Of a DNA stretch of 64,000 nucleotides, positions 29,574 to 39,974 are shown piece after piece (positions within the stretch are counted from its first letter, which is position 1; each line of letters starts with the position of its first letter). This stretch comes from Aphanomyces cochlioides. Taxonomy: Eukaryota; Oomycota; Saprolegniomycetes; Saprolegniales; Verrucalvaceae. Where the stretch lies: the NCBI GenBank assembly GCA_019828595.1, contig JAHQRK010000013.1, positions 837,501-901,500 on the forward strand, in the 5' to 3' direction. The position numbers and the translations under genes are program-made. The notes below the pieces were generated by a model. The model was not told the origin of the DNA and searched no databases. It saw nothing but the letters and a program-made list of their open reading frames with translations.

Positions 29574-29940
29574 ATTTCCCGTCAAATTTTCACAATCATT
29601 GCAGGAAAGGACGCAGTCGACTTGCATGCAGCCGACATTTGGGTCGTCCTCGGGATCGAGTGCTCCGTAGTTCCTGGAATATGTAACATTAATGTCATAG
29701 TTTCCGCTGGAATGTACATCGTCAGGAGATCGATAGAGTTGTGATCGTCTGGAGCTACCTAGCATGGACATTTGATTACTGTGAGATTGTTTTTCAGGTA
29801 TTGGCATGGAAGGATACGCCAAAGTGAGCGCTTTGGGTAGAGTGAGCATCTACTTAAGTGCTTGACGCCGAGAGGTGGAGCTGTTTTAGAAAAGGAAGCG
29901 GCTTTCGGGCGAGATGATCCACCTGTGGTGGGGTTTCTAG

Positions 29941-31120
29941 CTAATCCCATTCCTTGGAATATGCGTTGAAAGTTTCCCTGTCAAGACGATTGGTCTTCAC
30001 CAACCAAGCAAGCAAAAGTTTGCGGCTTCTGGCAGCGGCAATGTCGAGTAGATCGAGTGAGAACTCAAGTCCCACAACGTCGCATAGCCATTTGACAAGG
30101 GGTACGTCTCCTCGGACGACTGGAGCAACCAGAGCGCTTTGATCAATTGTCGTCATGACGGCAGGGCTTCTGTCGTGAAGCCAACTAAGCGACGCCAGAG
30201 TTCCTCTCTTGACAATGTGTTGAGTCAATTCTTCTGACCATGGAACGCCAAATCGATCGACAAGGAGCTTGATCACATCGATACGGTCCTTCAACACTGC
30301 TTGTTTTAGGCAGACTCCAGGATCAAAGTCGCATCGATTCACACAAAGCCATGCAATCATTTCAACCGATAAGTCCATGGTCACATTTCCAAAGCCTTCA
30401 GTTCGATATGCATGGAACCATTCTACGAGCGGAATATTTCCCTTTCTTATAGCAGTGTTCATGGCTTCCGTAGTGCAGACAAACCCTCGATCATGTAGCC
30501 TCTGGACGATTGCCAAGGCACCAACTGACGCAGCATGATCCATCGCGTCGCTAGTATGATTAGCCGTGGTATTCACGTAAAGCCATTCAAGGACATCCAA
30601 ACGCCCAAACTCAGTAGCCAAGTCGATCGCCTGAGCTGTGCATCCTTCTTTTCGATTCGAGTGCAGAAACTTCACAATGTTCAAATGACCACCACACGCT
30701 GCCAAGTCCATAGCTAAATGAGAGCAACCAGGGTGACCCAAATTGTACAAATAGACCAGAGCTTCCATGTTGCCACATTTCGACGCAAAATTCAAAAGTT
30801 TTAGCTGGCATGAAAACAGGTCAAACTTTTCATGGAGGATTTCGAGTATGGCAACGTCATTGGCAGCACTTGCAGCAATCATGAGGTTGTCTTTCATGCT
30901 TGGAAGATGTCGAACCAGCTCATCAAGGCGCGACGTGCCATATTCGGCATAAAAATCACTTGGCTTGAAGAGAGTGAAACCATCGATTGAAATTGGTTTG
31001 ACCTGGTCGAATACTTGCAACATTGAGAAATGGCAAAATGGCGCGACAGGCTCCAAGCTGATACTGATTGATGGTGGACCAGACTTCACGCAGGACAAGA
31101 GTCGATCGAATGACTTCCAT
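29941..31120 (-). pseudogene. Ankyrin-type family gene, single frameshift
   Basis: ATG 31120 gives MEVIRSTLVLREVWSTINQ, GACRAILPFLNV, NRWFHSLQAK. At about 30960 one base is lost and the frame moves to DFYAEYGTSRLDELVRHLPS. From there 340 codons are open to 29941: MKDNLMIAASAANDVAILEI, several ankyrin-like units (ALVYLYNLGHPGCSHLAMDL, HLNIVKFLHSNRKEGCTAQ, VLEWLY, PLVEWFHAYRTEG), then the family's C-terminal module (MIAWLCVNRCDFDP, LLVDRFGVPWSEEL, PLVKWLCDVVGLEF, WLVKTNRLDRETF). It is the best preserved minus-strand member and serves as a template for the relics around it. Confidence 0.8.
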
Positions 31121-31177
31121 CTTACTTTGCCAAATGCACAAGCTCAATAAGCCGCCTGTTTGTAAATATTCGACAAT

Positions 31178-31196
31178 TTACAACCCTGCGACAGTC
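31178..31196 (-). promoter_or_regulatory. Conserved leader motif of the ankyrin-type family (site 3)
   Basis: Minus strand GACTGTCGCAGGGTTGTAA, 58 bp before ATG 31120; identical to site 1. Confidence 0.5.
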
Positions 31197-31271
31197 AATG
31201 GGGGAGATTTCTTCAACTATTAATACAGTACTGCAGTCGCAAAAGTTCTTGAAGGATAAGGACATAGTTTA

Positions 31272-31423
31272 CATTCCCTAGCAGGTCTCATCAGGGTGGC
31301 GGGGCTCCCTCCTCCGAGTCATCCGCCTGGAGAAAATTTTTCACTCGACCTCCGCTTCGGTGAGCGCAATTTTCTGGGCGGATGTCTGACGTCGTCCGCG
31401 CAGTTTGAGGCTTTGCCATTGCA
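31272..31423 (-). repeat. Interspersed repeat, short copy (SINE-like)
   Basis: This ~150-bp segment is the reverse complement of much of 53186-53419: shared blocks include CGGAGGTCGAGTGAAAAA-like, GGCGGATGACTCGGAGGAGG, GACGTCAGACATCCGCCCAG and CCACCCTGATGAG. It lacks ~75 bp present in the other copy. A TGGCAAAGCCT start and a GGAGGTCGAGTGA block recall pol III A and B boxes, so a tRNA-derived SINE is possible but unproven. Confidence 0.65.
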
Positions 31424-31519
31424 TGACGTATTATGAATGTCGTGGTTTCGGCTTGCAATACTATATTTATAAGGGTAAACATTTCAATATAGACTTGTTG
31501 GTGTTAATCCGTGAACTAA

Positions 31520-32605
31520 TCACAAGGACGCAGAGAAGAAGGGGTAGTCCGTGTAGCCCTTGGCCCCTGGAATGTACATCGTCGGACGATCGACAGTGTT
31601 GAGAGGCGCAGTCTGGGCAAATCGTTCGACCAAGTCAGGGTTGGCAATGTACGCCAGGCCAAACGCGACGGCATCCACGCGACCGTCCTCAATCGCAGCA
31701 TTCGCTTCGTCTTTCGAGTACTCGACATTCGAGATGAGTGTGTTGTGGAAATGCTTGCGGAAGATCGTCTCCACTGGTACTTCAGCTTGTTGGATCTTCA
31801 GAATGTCCGATCGAAGAAGGTGCACAAAGGCCAGATTGAAACGCTGGGCGATCTTGGCGACGTGTTCACTCAAAGCGATCGGGTCGTCATCTTTCATGGA
31901 TTGATAACTATTGAGTGGCGAGACGCGAATTCCCAACTTGTCAGCGCCAATAGCAGCCGTCACAGCTTCCAAGACTTCCGTCAAGAAACGCGATCGGTTC
32001 TCAAGCGAGCCGCCGTATTCGTCCGTGCGCTTGTTTGCACTCGTTCGGAGGAATTCATCGATCAAATAGCCATTGGCAGAGTGGATTTCAATCCCGTCAA
32101 AGCCAGCCACTTCAATGCAATTCTTGGCCGCAGTGGCAAACTGCTGGACAATCGTCTTAATGTCAACGACGGTCAATTCTTTTGGGACGGCATGGGGTCT
32201 CTTTCCACGGAGAGTTCGGGTCACACCATCAATCGCAATCGCAGACGGCGCGAAATTGGGAGCTCCACCATTGTTGTCAGGATGGGCTGCACGACCAGCG
32301 TGCCAAATTTGCATAAAGATCTTGCCTCCCTTGGCGTGAACCGCATCGACGATATCTTTCCAAGCGAGGAGTTGTTCTTCAGAGTAGACGCCAGGCTCTT
32401 CGCCAAAGCAAGAGGTATTTGGTGCAATCATGCAGCATTCCGTGATGATAAGACCGGCCGAAACGCGTTGGAGATAGTATTCCTTCATCAAGTCGTTCGG
32501 GACATGGGTAGTGCCGGCACGGTTTCGAGTCAAGGGAGCCATCAAGATGCGGTTCTTCAGTTGGACAGAGCCGATTTGGATGGGTGTGAAGAGGTTGGGA
32601 GCCAT
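31520..32605 (-). CDS. Old Yellow Enzyme-family NADH:flavin oxidoreductase
   Basis: Intact 361-codon single-exon gene, normal length for the family. FMN-dependent TIM barrel that reduces activated alkenes with NAD(P)H. Visible motifs: N-terminal LFTPIQIGSVQLKNRILMAP, LTRNRA, QIWHAGRAAHPD (99-110), VAGFDGIEIHSANGYLIDEF with the substrate-binding pair H175/N178, YGGSLENRSRF with the proton-donor Tyr197, NTLISNVEYSKDEA and a phosphate-binding DAVAFGLAYIANPD. The start is supported by an initiator-like site 20-30 bases upstream. A frameshifted paralogue lies at 15958-17054 in the same orientation. No signal peptide, so probably cytosolic. Confidence 0.92.
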   Translation of the reverse strand: MAPNLFTPIQIGSVQLKNRILMAPLTRNRAGTTHVPNDLMKEYYLQRVSAGLIITECCMIAPNTSCFGEEPGVYSEEQLLAWKDIVDAVHAKGGKIFMQIWHAGRAAHPDNNGGAPNFAPSAIAIDGVTRTLRGKRPHAVPKELTVVDIKTIVQQFATAAKNCIEVAGFDGIEIHSANGYLIDEFLRTSANKRTDEYGGSLENRSRFLTEVLEAVTAAIGADKLGIRVSPLNSYQSMKDDDPIALSEHVAKIAQRFNLAFVHLLRSDILKIQQAEVPVETIFRKHFHNTLISNVEYSKDEANAAIEDGRVDAVAFGLAYIANPDLVERFAQTAPLNTVDRPTMYIPGAKGYTDYPFFSASL

Positions 32606-32623
32606 GCTGTTGTCGGTGGGGAT

Positions 32624-32636
32624 ACTTGTAAAATGA
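32624..32636 (-). promoter_or_regulatory. Initiator-like core promoter of the OYE gene
   Basis: Minus strand TCATTTTACAAGT, 19 bases before ATG 32605, fits TCATTYYNCAWT of the oomycete initiator. Confidence 0.55.
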
Positions 32637-32639
32637 AAG

Positions 32640-33352
32640 ATCGTCTTTGGTTTCCATGATGATTATGCAATGTGAAATCAAAATGGGCGCAGTGCAATCC
32701 CAATTTTCGATTGGTTATGACGACCTGACTATGGGTACATGACATCGTGCTTGTATTCTACAAGCTCAGGCGCTTTTGAAGCGCCTTGGCATATTCCTCT
32801 AGGCCATCTACGAACTAAAGATGAGATCTCGAGTCTATTGCACACATATTGAGACTAAAAAGTGTTTTTTTCCGCAGCATCTTGCCAAAACAGTCGCTAG
32901 TCGCTACTCGGATACATGTAGCCCAGGCGTTGGTAATCTACTACAGTGTAGCCGACGTATGCCAGTGTGGAGTCCAATTGATCTAACTCAACAAGCTGAC
33001 GGACCAGACCGGAAGCGAAGAGTTGCTGTATTACACAAGCGAGGCAATGACTTAAATTAAGTTGCTGGGGGAGCTGAGGATTCAATGCGAAGAACTATCT
33101 TTGTGGTGACTCAATCTCATTCTATCCTTCCGAAGGTCTCCATGATCGCATCTGACTCTAGTCCATGGGATTTGCTTACATAAACGAGGTTGTCTAACAG
33201 ATTGCGTACTTCGTAATCGTAGCGAGTCGTAGGTTTACGAAGCATCAGGCAAAGTGTCGAAGACTGTATTGTGCCTTTGCTGTAAATTTCTATATTTTGC
33301 GTGATTTCTCAATTTCACCGCAATGACTCCTTGAACCGTGCCAGAGGGAAAA
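32640..33352. other. Intergenic DNA, no supported gene
   Basis: Short frames only; no repeat or RNA gene recognised. Confidence 0.3.
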
Positions 33353-33354
33353 TA

Positions 33355-34089
33355 GGGAGATTTCGAAACTCGCACTTTCCCGTTCCCACTCACTATAATT
33401 TTTATGGGAATGGAATTTCTCCCGTATAATCAGCCAATTCTATGGGATAACTTATAATGTTTACGGCGGGTCTGGATGCCACCAAAAATGGCATAAAAAT
33501 GCCAAAAAATGCCATAATTCGAAATATGCCATAATTTTCAATTTTGACTGTCTGGATGCCACCTTCTCAAGGAATTTTTTGTCACAATTTTCTGGAGTTT
33601 TGGCCAAATTATGCCATAAAAAATGGACCAAATTGGTCTATTTTTTTATGACATATTTTTCGTCATGAACGCACTGATCGAGTCAAGCTTGAGATTCAGC
33701 TTGTCATCTCTACAAAAATACACGCACACACTATAAATTATCACTGTTGCATGTTCTAACACTCTGAGAAGCGACAGTGATCGAGCCTTGCTCATCTTTG
33801 GCTCATTTCAAAGTTTCCGGTCGGAAGAGACTGACACAGTAATATGACAACAATCGTCTGTACCGGTTATGTTGTGGGCCTCAAGTTGTGGCATCCAGAC
33901 AAATAACAAATTCTCCAACTATTCCATTTTAAATTGTGAATTTGGAACTTTGGAAAATTTTTGCAAAATGTCATTTTAGTTTTATGGGATAAAAAAATTG
34001 ATGGGCATCCAGACCAGCCCTTAAGAGACTTCCCGTACAAAAATAAATTTTAAGAGGTATTTATAATGGAATAACTTTCGAAATCTCCC
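33355..34089. mobile_element. Triple-nested miniature inverted-repeat element
   Basis: Outer ends: GGGAGATTTCGAAA at 33355-33368 and its exact complement at 34076-34089, each flanked by TA (33353-33354, 34090-34091), as for Tc1/mariner-type MITEs. Within it GGTCTGGATGCC (33469-33480) pairs with its complement at 34004-34015. Within that, TGTCTGGATGCCAC (33549-33562) pairs with its complement at 33888-33901. The two inner elements share the TCTGGATGCC end, so one member of that family inserted into another. No coding capacity; internal ATGCCATA-type repeats are frequent. Confidence 0.75.
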
Positions 34090-34091
34090 TA

Positions 34092-36299
34092 ATATGGCGA
34101 TAAGCTTCTTTAAAGCGGGTCCGTCCTAGCTCTACTATTACTTGTCATCAATTTTAAGCATTATTCATCGTTGTGACGAGCAAAATCCAATGCGTTGTCG
34201 CTTTTAACCCACTACTTCATGCAGGATTTGTGAAATCGTACATGCTGAGAAGTTAGTGAGCATTTTGCTCAGTCAAAACAGCCGTATCTTGCGTCACACG
34301 CTCCTCGCGGCTTCCTTAAGAGTAATTTGAATCATCTCGTCTGTCTGCATGAACGTACGAGCGTGGACAAAGGAGCATGATCGATGATGGTTCAGGGGTG
34401 TCTCGATTTATAATTGACCAACCAAATCAATTTGTTTGGCTTTTTATCCAATCAGATGCGTGATCGATTGGCGGCGCGATTCGACTGGAGTGATTCGATT
34501 GCGCAGGAAGTGGAAATTTGTGCCAAATCGACAATATATCAGTTAGCGACACATTTTGGGTCAGTGACACATTGTGGGTCAAACTGTATACAAAAACCTT
34601 GATTGGAAAAGATGCGAGTGGTTAAAAATGAGATACTTCAAGTCGTCTGATTGGCTTGAAACTTGTAAAATATAATCCTTCAATTCTCACGAATTCTGAG
34701 GTATTTTTAGATCGTTCTTATTCCCTCATGTGCCAAAGTTGAGCAAGGCAGCATTCACATACAAAAATCAAGATAAAACTTTGGAATGATATTTATTTTT
34801 GGAGGAGATATGGATAATTAGAAGACACTCTTAACAAGCTTTGAAGTCGCGTTCCCAACGCAATCAGCTCAAAATATGACTGCCAATTGCTTGGTATCCT
34901 TGGTTGATGCAAATCGCGCTTCAGATCGCAGCTCTGTGGTTGTATGACTCACAATATGTCGCATCCAGCTTTCCTTAAAATTTGACATTTTGAACTGTAA
35001 AGTATTCAATCATGTAGCTTCGTTGTGCAATGTCATGAGCCTAAGTGAACTACGTTTTCTTTCTTCTTTGTAGTAATGTCATCTATGACTATAGATTCCA
35101 TGTGGAGGCGAAGATATCACCCGCTAGTCTTTTGACCCACTACTTGTCGCTAACGGATATCGCAATAGTGTGGGGAAGGTGGACGCACAAAGAAAGCACG
35201 CCCGCACAAGAATGTCTAGGTGACGTGTAATTTGTAGAGCTTTCGACTCCGTGTTTGGGTACAATCGGGGGCTTCCTGGACTTTGCAAAGGTCTGGAAGT
35301 GGGGGTGAAATGGGGGCTGACTCTTCACCGACAACAGTCGCAGTTGACACGGAGCGGGCAAAGCAGGCAGAGGCAGAGGGATTCTTGTAGCTCGGACAAG
35401 AGGTGTGTCGCAGTTGACAGCAAGGCAGGGGAAACCAAAGATCCCCGTGAATGAAACTCGGACAATCCGGGGAAAAGCAGGAGGTCACCACGAATGAAAC
35501 TCGGTCAACCAACAACAGGACACGGACGCTGACGATACACGCGGCCGCTCCAACAATCTTCTTGGCGTCGATAACTTCACAACAAGAGAGCAGATGAACT
35601 TAATGGCTCATACACCGCAAAAGAGGAAGTCTATTTTTCGATTTAATCCTAATGGAAAGCTAATCTAGTTTCTTTACACGTCGTGACACCGTGAGTGCAC
35701 CCTCCTTGTCGTTTTTTACACTTTCGACTGCTCTTACTCACTCTTCGTTGTCGACTGACTCTGCCGTTGCTTCTTGTGTCATTGGTGGCAGTAGCTATTA
35801 GCTGCCGTTTTGCGAGTCAGTTGGGCTGGTTTGGATACCGCTGTAACTCGCCTCTTCGTAACGTTGTGGTTCTTTTCCTGGTTTCGATCGTTCCGACGCT
35901 TCCCAGGAGTTCCCGGGAAAGCCAGGTCGTCTGGAATCTTCAACATGAGTGACATGAACGGGTCGGGCGGCTTAAGGGTTGTAGGGGTTACCAAATGTCC
36001 CAAGTTTCACAGGATTTTTCTCCTTCACAATAGTTACAGACCATCACTGACACGTTCGAGGAAGTTCACTCACAAGTGCAGTTGAACTTTTTTTGTACTT
36101 GCTCTGATCTTGACAACATGCCCTCACAGTTTATTCAACTGATCTCTAGTTCGAGCTTTGGTAATTGTACTGTCGAAGTTGAGTCGAGCAATGAGCAGTC
36201 GAAATTTTAGAATTCAACCTTCACACTTTCAGTTTGCACCAACAGACCATCACAAACAAACACGACCGAGGAAGTTCACTCACTGATGAGCTTTGATAG
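34092..36299. other. Gene-poor stretch
   Basis: No supported gene in 2.2 kb. Notable only for GAATGAAACTCGG repeated at about 35447-35460 and 35491-35504 and CGCAGTTGACA twice (35339, 35408). A frame at 35945 beginning MSDMNGSGGLRVVGVTKCP could be the start of a retrotransposon gag, but it ends after 46 codons. Confidence 0.3.
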
Positions 36300-36341
36300 T
36301 TGTGTTGTCAAAGCTCAGCGGACTATGACGAGTCGAAATAT

Positions 36342-37470
36342 TTTGACAGTTTTCTCTTCCACCTTACTCTTCCTGAGGTTTGGCAGACGATCTGTTCATT
36401 TCAACATGGGTCATATCAAGCCAATCTCCTAATTCCTCCTCTTCCCCATGCAAGCGAACAATTTCAAGACATTGATTATACCAATTCAAAGTTGACCCAT
36501 TATTTATTATGCTGAATGCGGCACGTCACGTCTCCACTTGCTGACTGAACGTCTTCCCAAAGTGCTTGATACTTGCTGCCGTTTCTGCCAATGGTGTTTC
36601 CTTCCATGCAAAGTATGACCTCTTGTCGTGTCCGCAAAAGTTACATCACATTGCGTCGCTTTGTGGCAGTTTGAACTCACTTGTCTATTTGCACAATTTG
36701 GATCATCTTGGTTGTAATCAATCAATATGCTATGGATATGGCAGCCAGGGGTGGACAATTGGACATTGTGAAGTTTCTTCATGCCAATCGCTGAGAGGGA
36801 TGGACGGCCAATGCAATTGACGGAGCTGCTGAATCGGGTCACTTGGAACTCCTGATGTGGCTCCATCGAATAGAAAGGAAGTCTGCATAGTACATGCAAT
36901 GAGATTCGCTGGTCAAAGGGGACATTTGACAGTTGATCAATAGCTCCACCATTTGAAATATTTTGTCCCGGGCCATACAAACTTGTCAAGTGGCTGTTGC
37001 TGAATAGAAAAAGATGATTCTTATCATATCTACATCTACCCATGCATATACTCTGAAAGAACCATTAAAATGATCGAATGGATTAACGCATATCGCCCCG
37101 ACAGTGGTCCTTCCTTTTTCTTGAACGACGTCGTCCTTCGATGCCACGACGAACTTGTGGATTTGCTTGACGATCGGTACAATGTGCGTTGGTCAACTGC
37201 TCTCGGCCTCACTGCAGTTCAAGTTAGAAGCATGACCTTTGGCTCTACAGCAAGAACCCAAACGTGATCTCTGCAATTGAATCCAGGGATCTTGAATACC
37301 ACGTGATGAAGGGGAATCTCTCTCTTGTGCAATGGATATGCGATGTAGTCAGATATGATTTTACACGTGAATTTCCCCACGTTGCTGCTGCCGCGCACCA
37401 GGACACGAATTGGCTAATCGAAACGAATCGCTACGACAGTCACACAGTGGAAGAATACAAGGCGAAGCCT
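36342..37470 (+). pseudogene. Heavily decayed ankyrin-type family gene
   Basis: Family blocks appear in order but in several frames: LTLPEVWQTICSFQHGSYQA (~36360), then ILAAVSANGVSFHAKYDLLS (~36566), SLNSLVYLHNLDHLGCN, MIEWINAYRPDSG (37070), VVLRCHDELVDLLDDRYNV, GNLSLVQWICDVVRYDF (~37315) and WLIETNRYDSHTVEEYKAKP ending near 37470. Several repeat units are missing or scrambled, and the middle part reads best on neither strand for ~200 bp. It is the oldest-looking relic of the family here. Confidence 0.65.
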
Positions 37471-37599
37471 CGTATCCCACATCCTCAGTTCCGTAGTCAG
37501 CCTCCCATTCAAAACAATATCATACGCACCCTGGATCATATGCACGGAATCCGTATTTCGACGCAGTCAACGAGCAGCTTATTTTTCAGCAGTTATTAA

Positions 37600-38814
37600 G
37601 GATGCCCCTGTCTCTAGCTTGACCAAAGCATTTTCAAAAGCTGGATCTGCGACGATCTTCGCAAATCGGGCCATCAAAGACGGGATGCCATCCATGACGG
37701 AATCAATATTGTTCAGTTGTTTTGCTGGAGATGAGTGGTTATGGCATCAAATGTAGCCATTTCCCCAAGAAGACCATGCAAAACAGTCGGAAGTAGCATC
37801 GCTGGCACTCATCCGATTGAAAATCACGCGAAGAACAAAAATCATTCAATTTTGGATGAAAGATTGTGTCATCGCCACAATCAATAATTGCTGGGGATAA
37901 TATCAATCATCTGACAATCAATATCTAGTGGATATTGTACCTGTATTCACAGTGGGTCCTGACCTGGGTCCTATACAAAAACTTATATTTTGAGACCCAG
38001 GGAGGAATATCCATTTATAGCATTTGAAAAGATTTGATTGGTTGTACAAAGAAAATAATTATTGGTTAGAAAATATGAAATTTGAGAAATTTCATTGGTT
38101 ATATTTTCCATTTCAAGAGGAACGACAACATGAACCAAGCATCCATACACTGCGAAATTTATGAATAAAACCAGAATACAAGTTCATTTTTCAATACTAT
38201 TGTAGTATGGCATATGGAGGCTAATTTCCGCTGTCGATGGACTTTGGTCTTGCCCTTGCTGCGAGAACAAAAGCCACACTGTCTAGGTTGCGTGCATATG
38301 TATGCTCTATTGCGTTGTTAGGTTATAGATTTGAGCTGTATTCCTACGATTTTGCTCGTTTTAATTCCATTTGCAGCTCTAGTGTAGCTTATTGCTTGAT
38401 TGTTCATGAATTCTATTGTCATGAAGTGTACTTTTATCTTGATATGCCTCCAGTGGATGGAAATGTAAGTTATATTTTAGCCTATCAATGGTGTGGGACC
38501 TGAAGGAGCAATACCCAAGATATTTTCACTCTGGACTTAAAATAACTTGGGTTTCATCCGGATAAGTCTCGGACCTGACGAGACCTCCGGGGTCCCACAG
38601 CTCCGATACCTTTTTTTATTCAGGCCTGGTTGAGGAGGAAAGCTTTCTCCGCAAAGAGCTGCTTTAATTTACTCAACACTCATATAATTTTGAAGCCCAA
38701 CAGCTCGCCCTCATGCTCTGAACAAAGTACATCATTAGAGACCAGCTCTACAAGTTTATAAGCAATTCTAATCGTAAGAATCAACGCGGCACAAGGAATT
38801 TTGGTGATAATTCA
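37600..38814. other. Intergenic DNA with a possible minus-strand coding relic
   Basis: The minus strand at about 37600-37830 reads AKQLNNIDSVMDGIPSLMAR and FAKIVADPAFENALVKLETG after an in-frame TGA, which looks protein-like, but I cannot assign it. The rest (37830-38814) is AT-rich without genes. Confidence 0.3.
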
Positions 38815-39282
38815 ATGACGAATCGAGAATCGCAGATGGCCAAAATGGCAGTAATGATCTTCCAACAGTGGTCCACGTGGCACCAATTAACATTCCTCAC
38901 AGAAAGACCACAATCCATTTTTCATTTTGCCATGAACAAGGAAAGCAGCAGTTTCATTTTATCTGCTCTAGTCCAACCAGAACTTTGGTGTGCCATCAAC
39001 CTGTTTCAACCTGGAACATACTTTGCAAAACTATACTTTCTCAAAGTCCAGAATGTTCCATTGACTCCAGCAAGCCTACAACATTGGCTCGTCCCTTTTC
39101 AAAAGAAACTAATCGATTATTATGCCGAGTATGGAAAGTCGCAACTTGAGCGCCTTGTGGACCGTCTTCCCAACATGAAACTCAATCTCATCGTGGCTGC
39201 CATTGCTGCGAATGACGTTGCTTTGCTCCAAGTTCTACATGAGAAGTTTGACCTCTTGTCGTGCACAAACAAACTACTCAAG
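38815..39282 (+). pseudogene. Ankyrin-type family gene, 5' part (cut by the gypsy insertion)
   Basis: Open frame from ATG 38815 (or 38932, MNKESSSFILSALVQPELW) with family blocks PGTYFAKLYFLKV, IDYYAEYGKSQLERLVDRL, NMKLNLIVAAIAANDVALLQ, HEKFDLLSCTNKLLK. The frame is cut exactly at CAAG (39279-39282) by the 5' LTR of the gypsy element. It resumes in register at 51326 when one CAAG copy and the element are removed. The start region differs from the minus-strand relatives (no leader motif). Confidence 0.8.
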
Positions 39283-39629
39283 TATGACGGTTGAGCCTCG
39301 ATCGTTGCTTGTCAAACTCATGGATCATCCCACGCAGGTGATCCCTTTCAAACCACTAAGATTCTAGTTCGATTCGACCAAAGCGTCCTCGAACTCAAGC
39401 TCCTTCCATATTAGATGTTTAGATTCTTAGATAGCTATGTGTCTCATTTCACATTCTGCTCGACTACTCCTAACTCGGTTAATCTACACTACCGTTGTTA
39501 GTCTCCTTCCCCTTCCGATCCTGGTGCAGAGTCCTTGGCTAAAGTCGAGGATATTCGGTTCCTGTGAAGTCCAAACGTCTGGACCTTCGATTATTTTTGT
39601 GCGTCATCGCTATCCCCGCGACCGTCACA
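39283..39629 (+). repeat. 5' LTR of the gypsy element
   Basis: 347 bp, same length as the 3' LTR. Differences seen: atgtGtctcatttcAcatt versus atgtAtctcatttcTcatt, ctCctaactcGg versus ctTtaactcAg, gattAttttt versus gattCttttt. Confidence 0.9.
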
Positions 39630-39633
39630 AAAG

Positions 39634-39651
39634 TGGTGGAGAAGCAGGGTA
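39634..39651 (+). other. Candidate tRNA primer-binding site
   Basis: TGGTGGAGAAGCAGGGTA begins 4 bases after the 5' LTR. Its complement ends in ...TCTCCACCA, as expected for a tRNA 3' end with CCA. The tRNA species is not assigned. Confidence 0.5.
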
Positions 39652-39974
39652 TTCTCTAATTTTATTCAAGACTCTATGTCTATGGATCCTCGAAGACCTA
39701 CCGACTCGCCCATCCACGAGTCGTCTCAACATCCAAGTCCTGCGTCACCTCCTCAGCTCATGTCTGAGTCTGATTCGGCTCTGATTCCGCGTCCTTCCTC
39801 TCCAACCTAAAGGAAGCGCGACTTACAATATCGGATTTAACATCACGCTAACTCACCCGAGCAACGTGATGATGAGAAGCGAGTCCGACCTGAACCTTAC
39901 CTGGCGTTAACAGCCCCTGAGCCTGATATCTGCGATGACTCAATGAACCTCGCAGTTCCTCTGAAGACCTGACC

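Noticed and set aside
29448..29849. Cys-rich 133-codon minus-strand frame (NDCENLTGNDCRR)
   Set aside because: It runs through the conserved leader motif of the ankyrin family and overlaps another coding relic; the cysteines come from that DNA motif.
31745..32659. 304-codon plus-strand frame opposite the OYE gene
   Set aside because: Antisense shadow of a clearly conserved enzyme on the minus strand.
35945..36085. MSDMNGSGGLRVVGVTKCP start, reminiscent of a retrotransposon gag
   Set aside because: Too short, no LTR, primer-binding site or downstream pol nearby.
39631..39645. 15-base match AAGTGGTGGAGAAGC between the gypsy leader and the ankyrin gene near 51554
   Set aside because: Codons there fit the ankyrin frame and no longer match exists; probably coincidence.
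39437..39784. Open frame in the 5' LTR (and its twin at 51129-51359)
   Set aside because: Lies within LTR sequence; no protein features.
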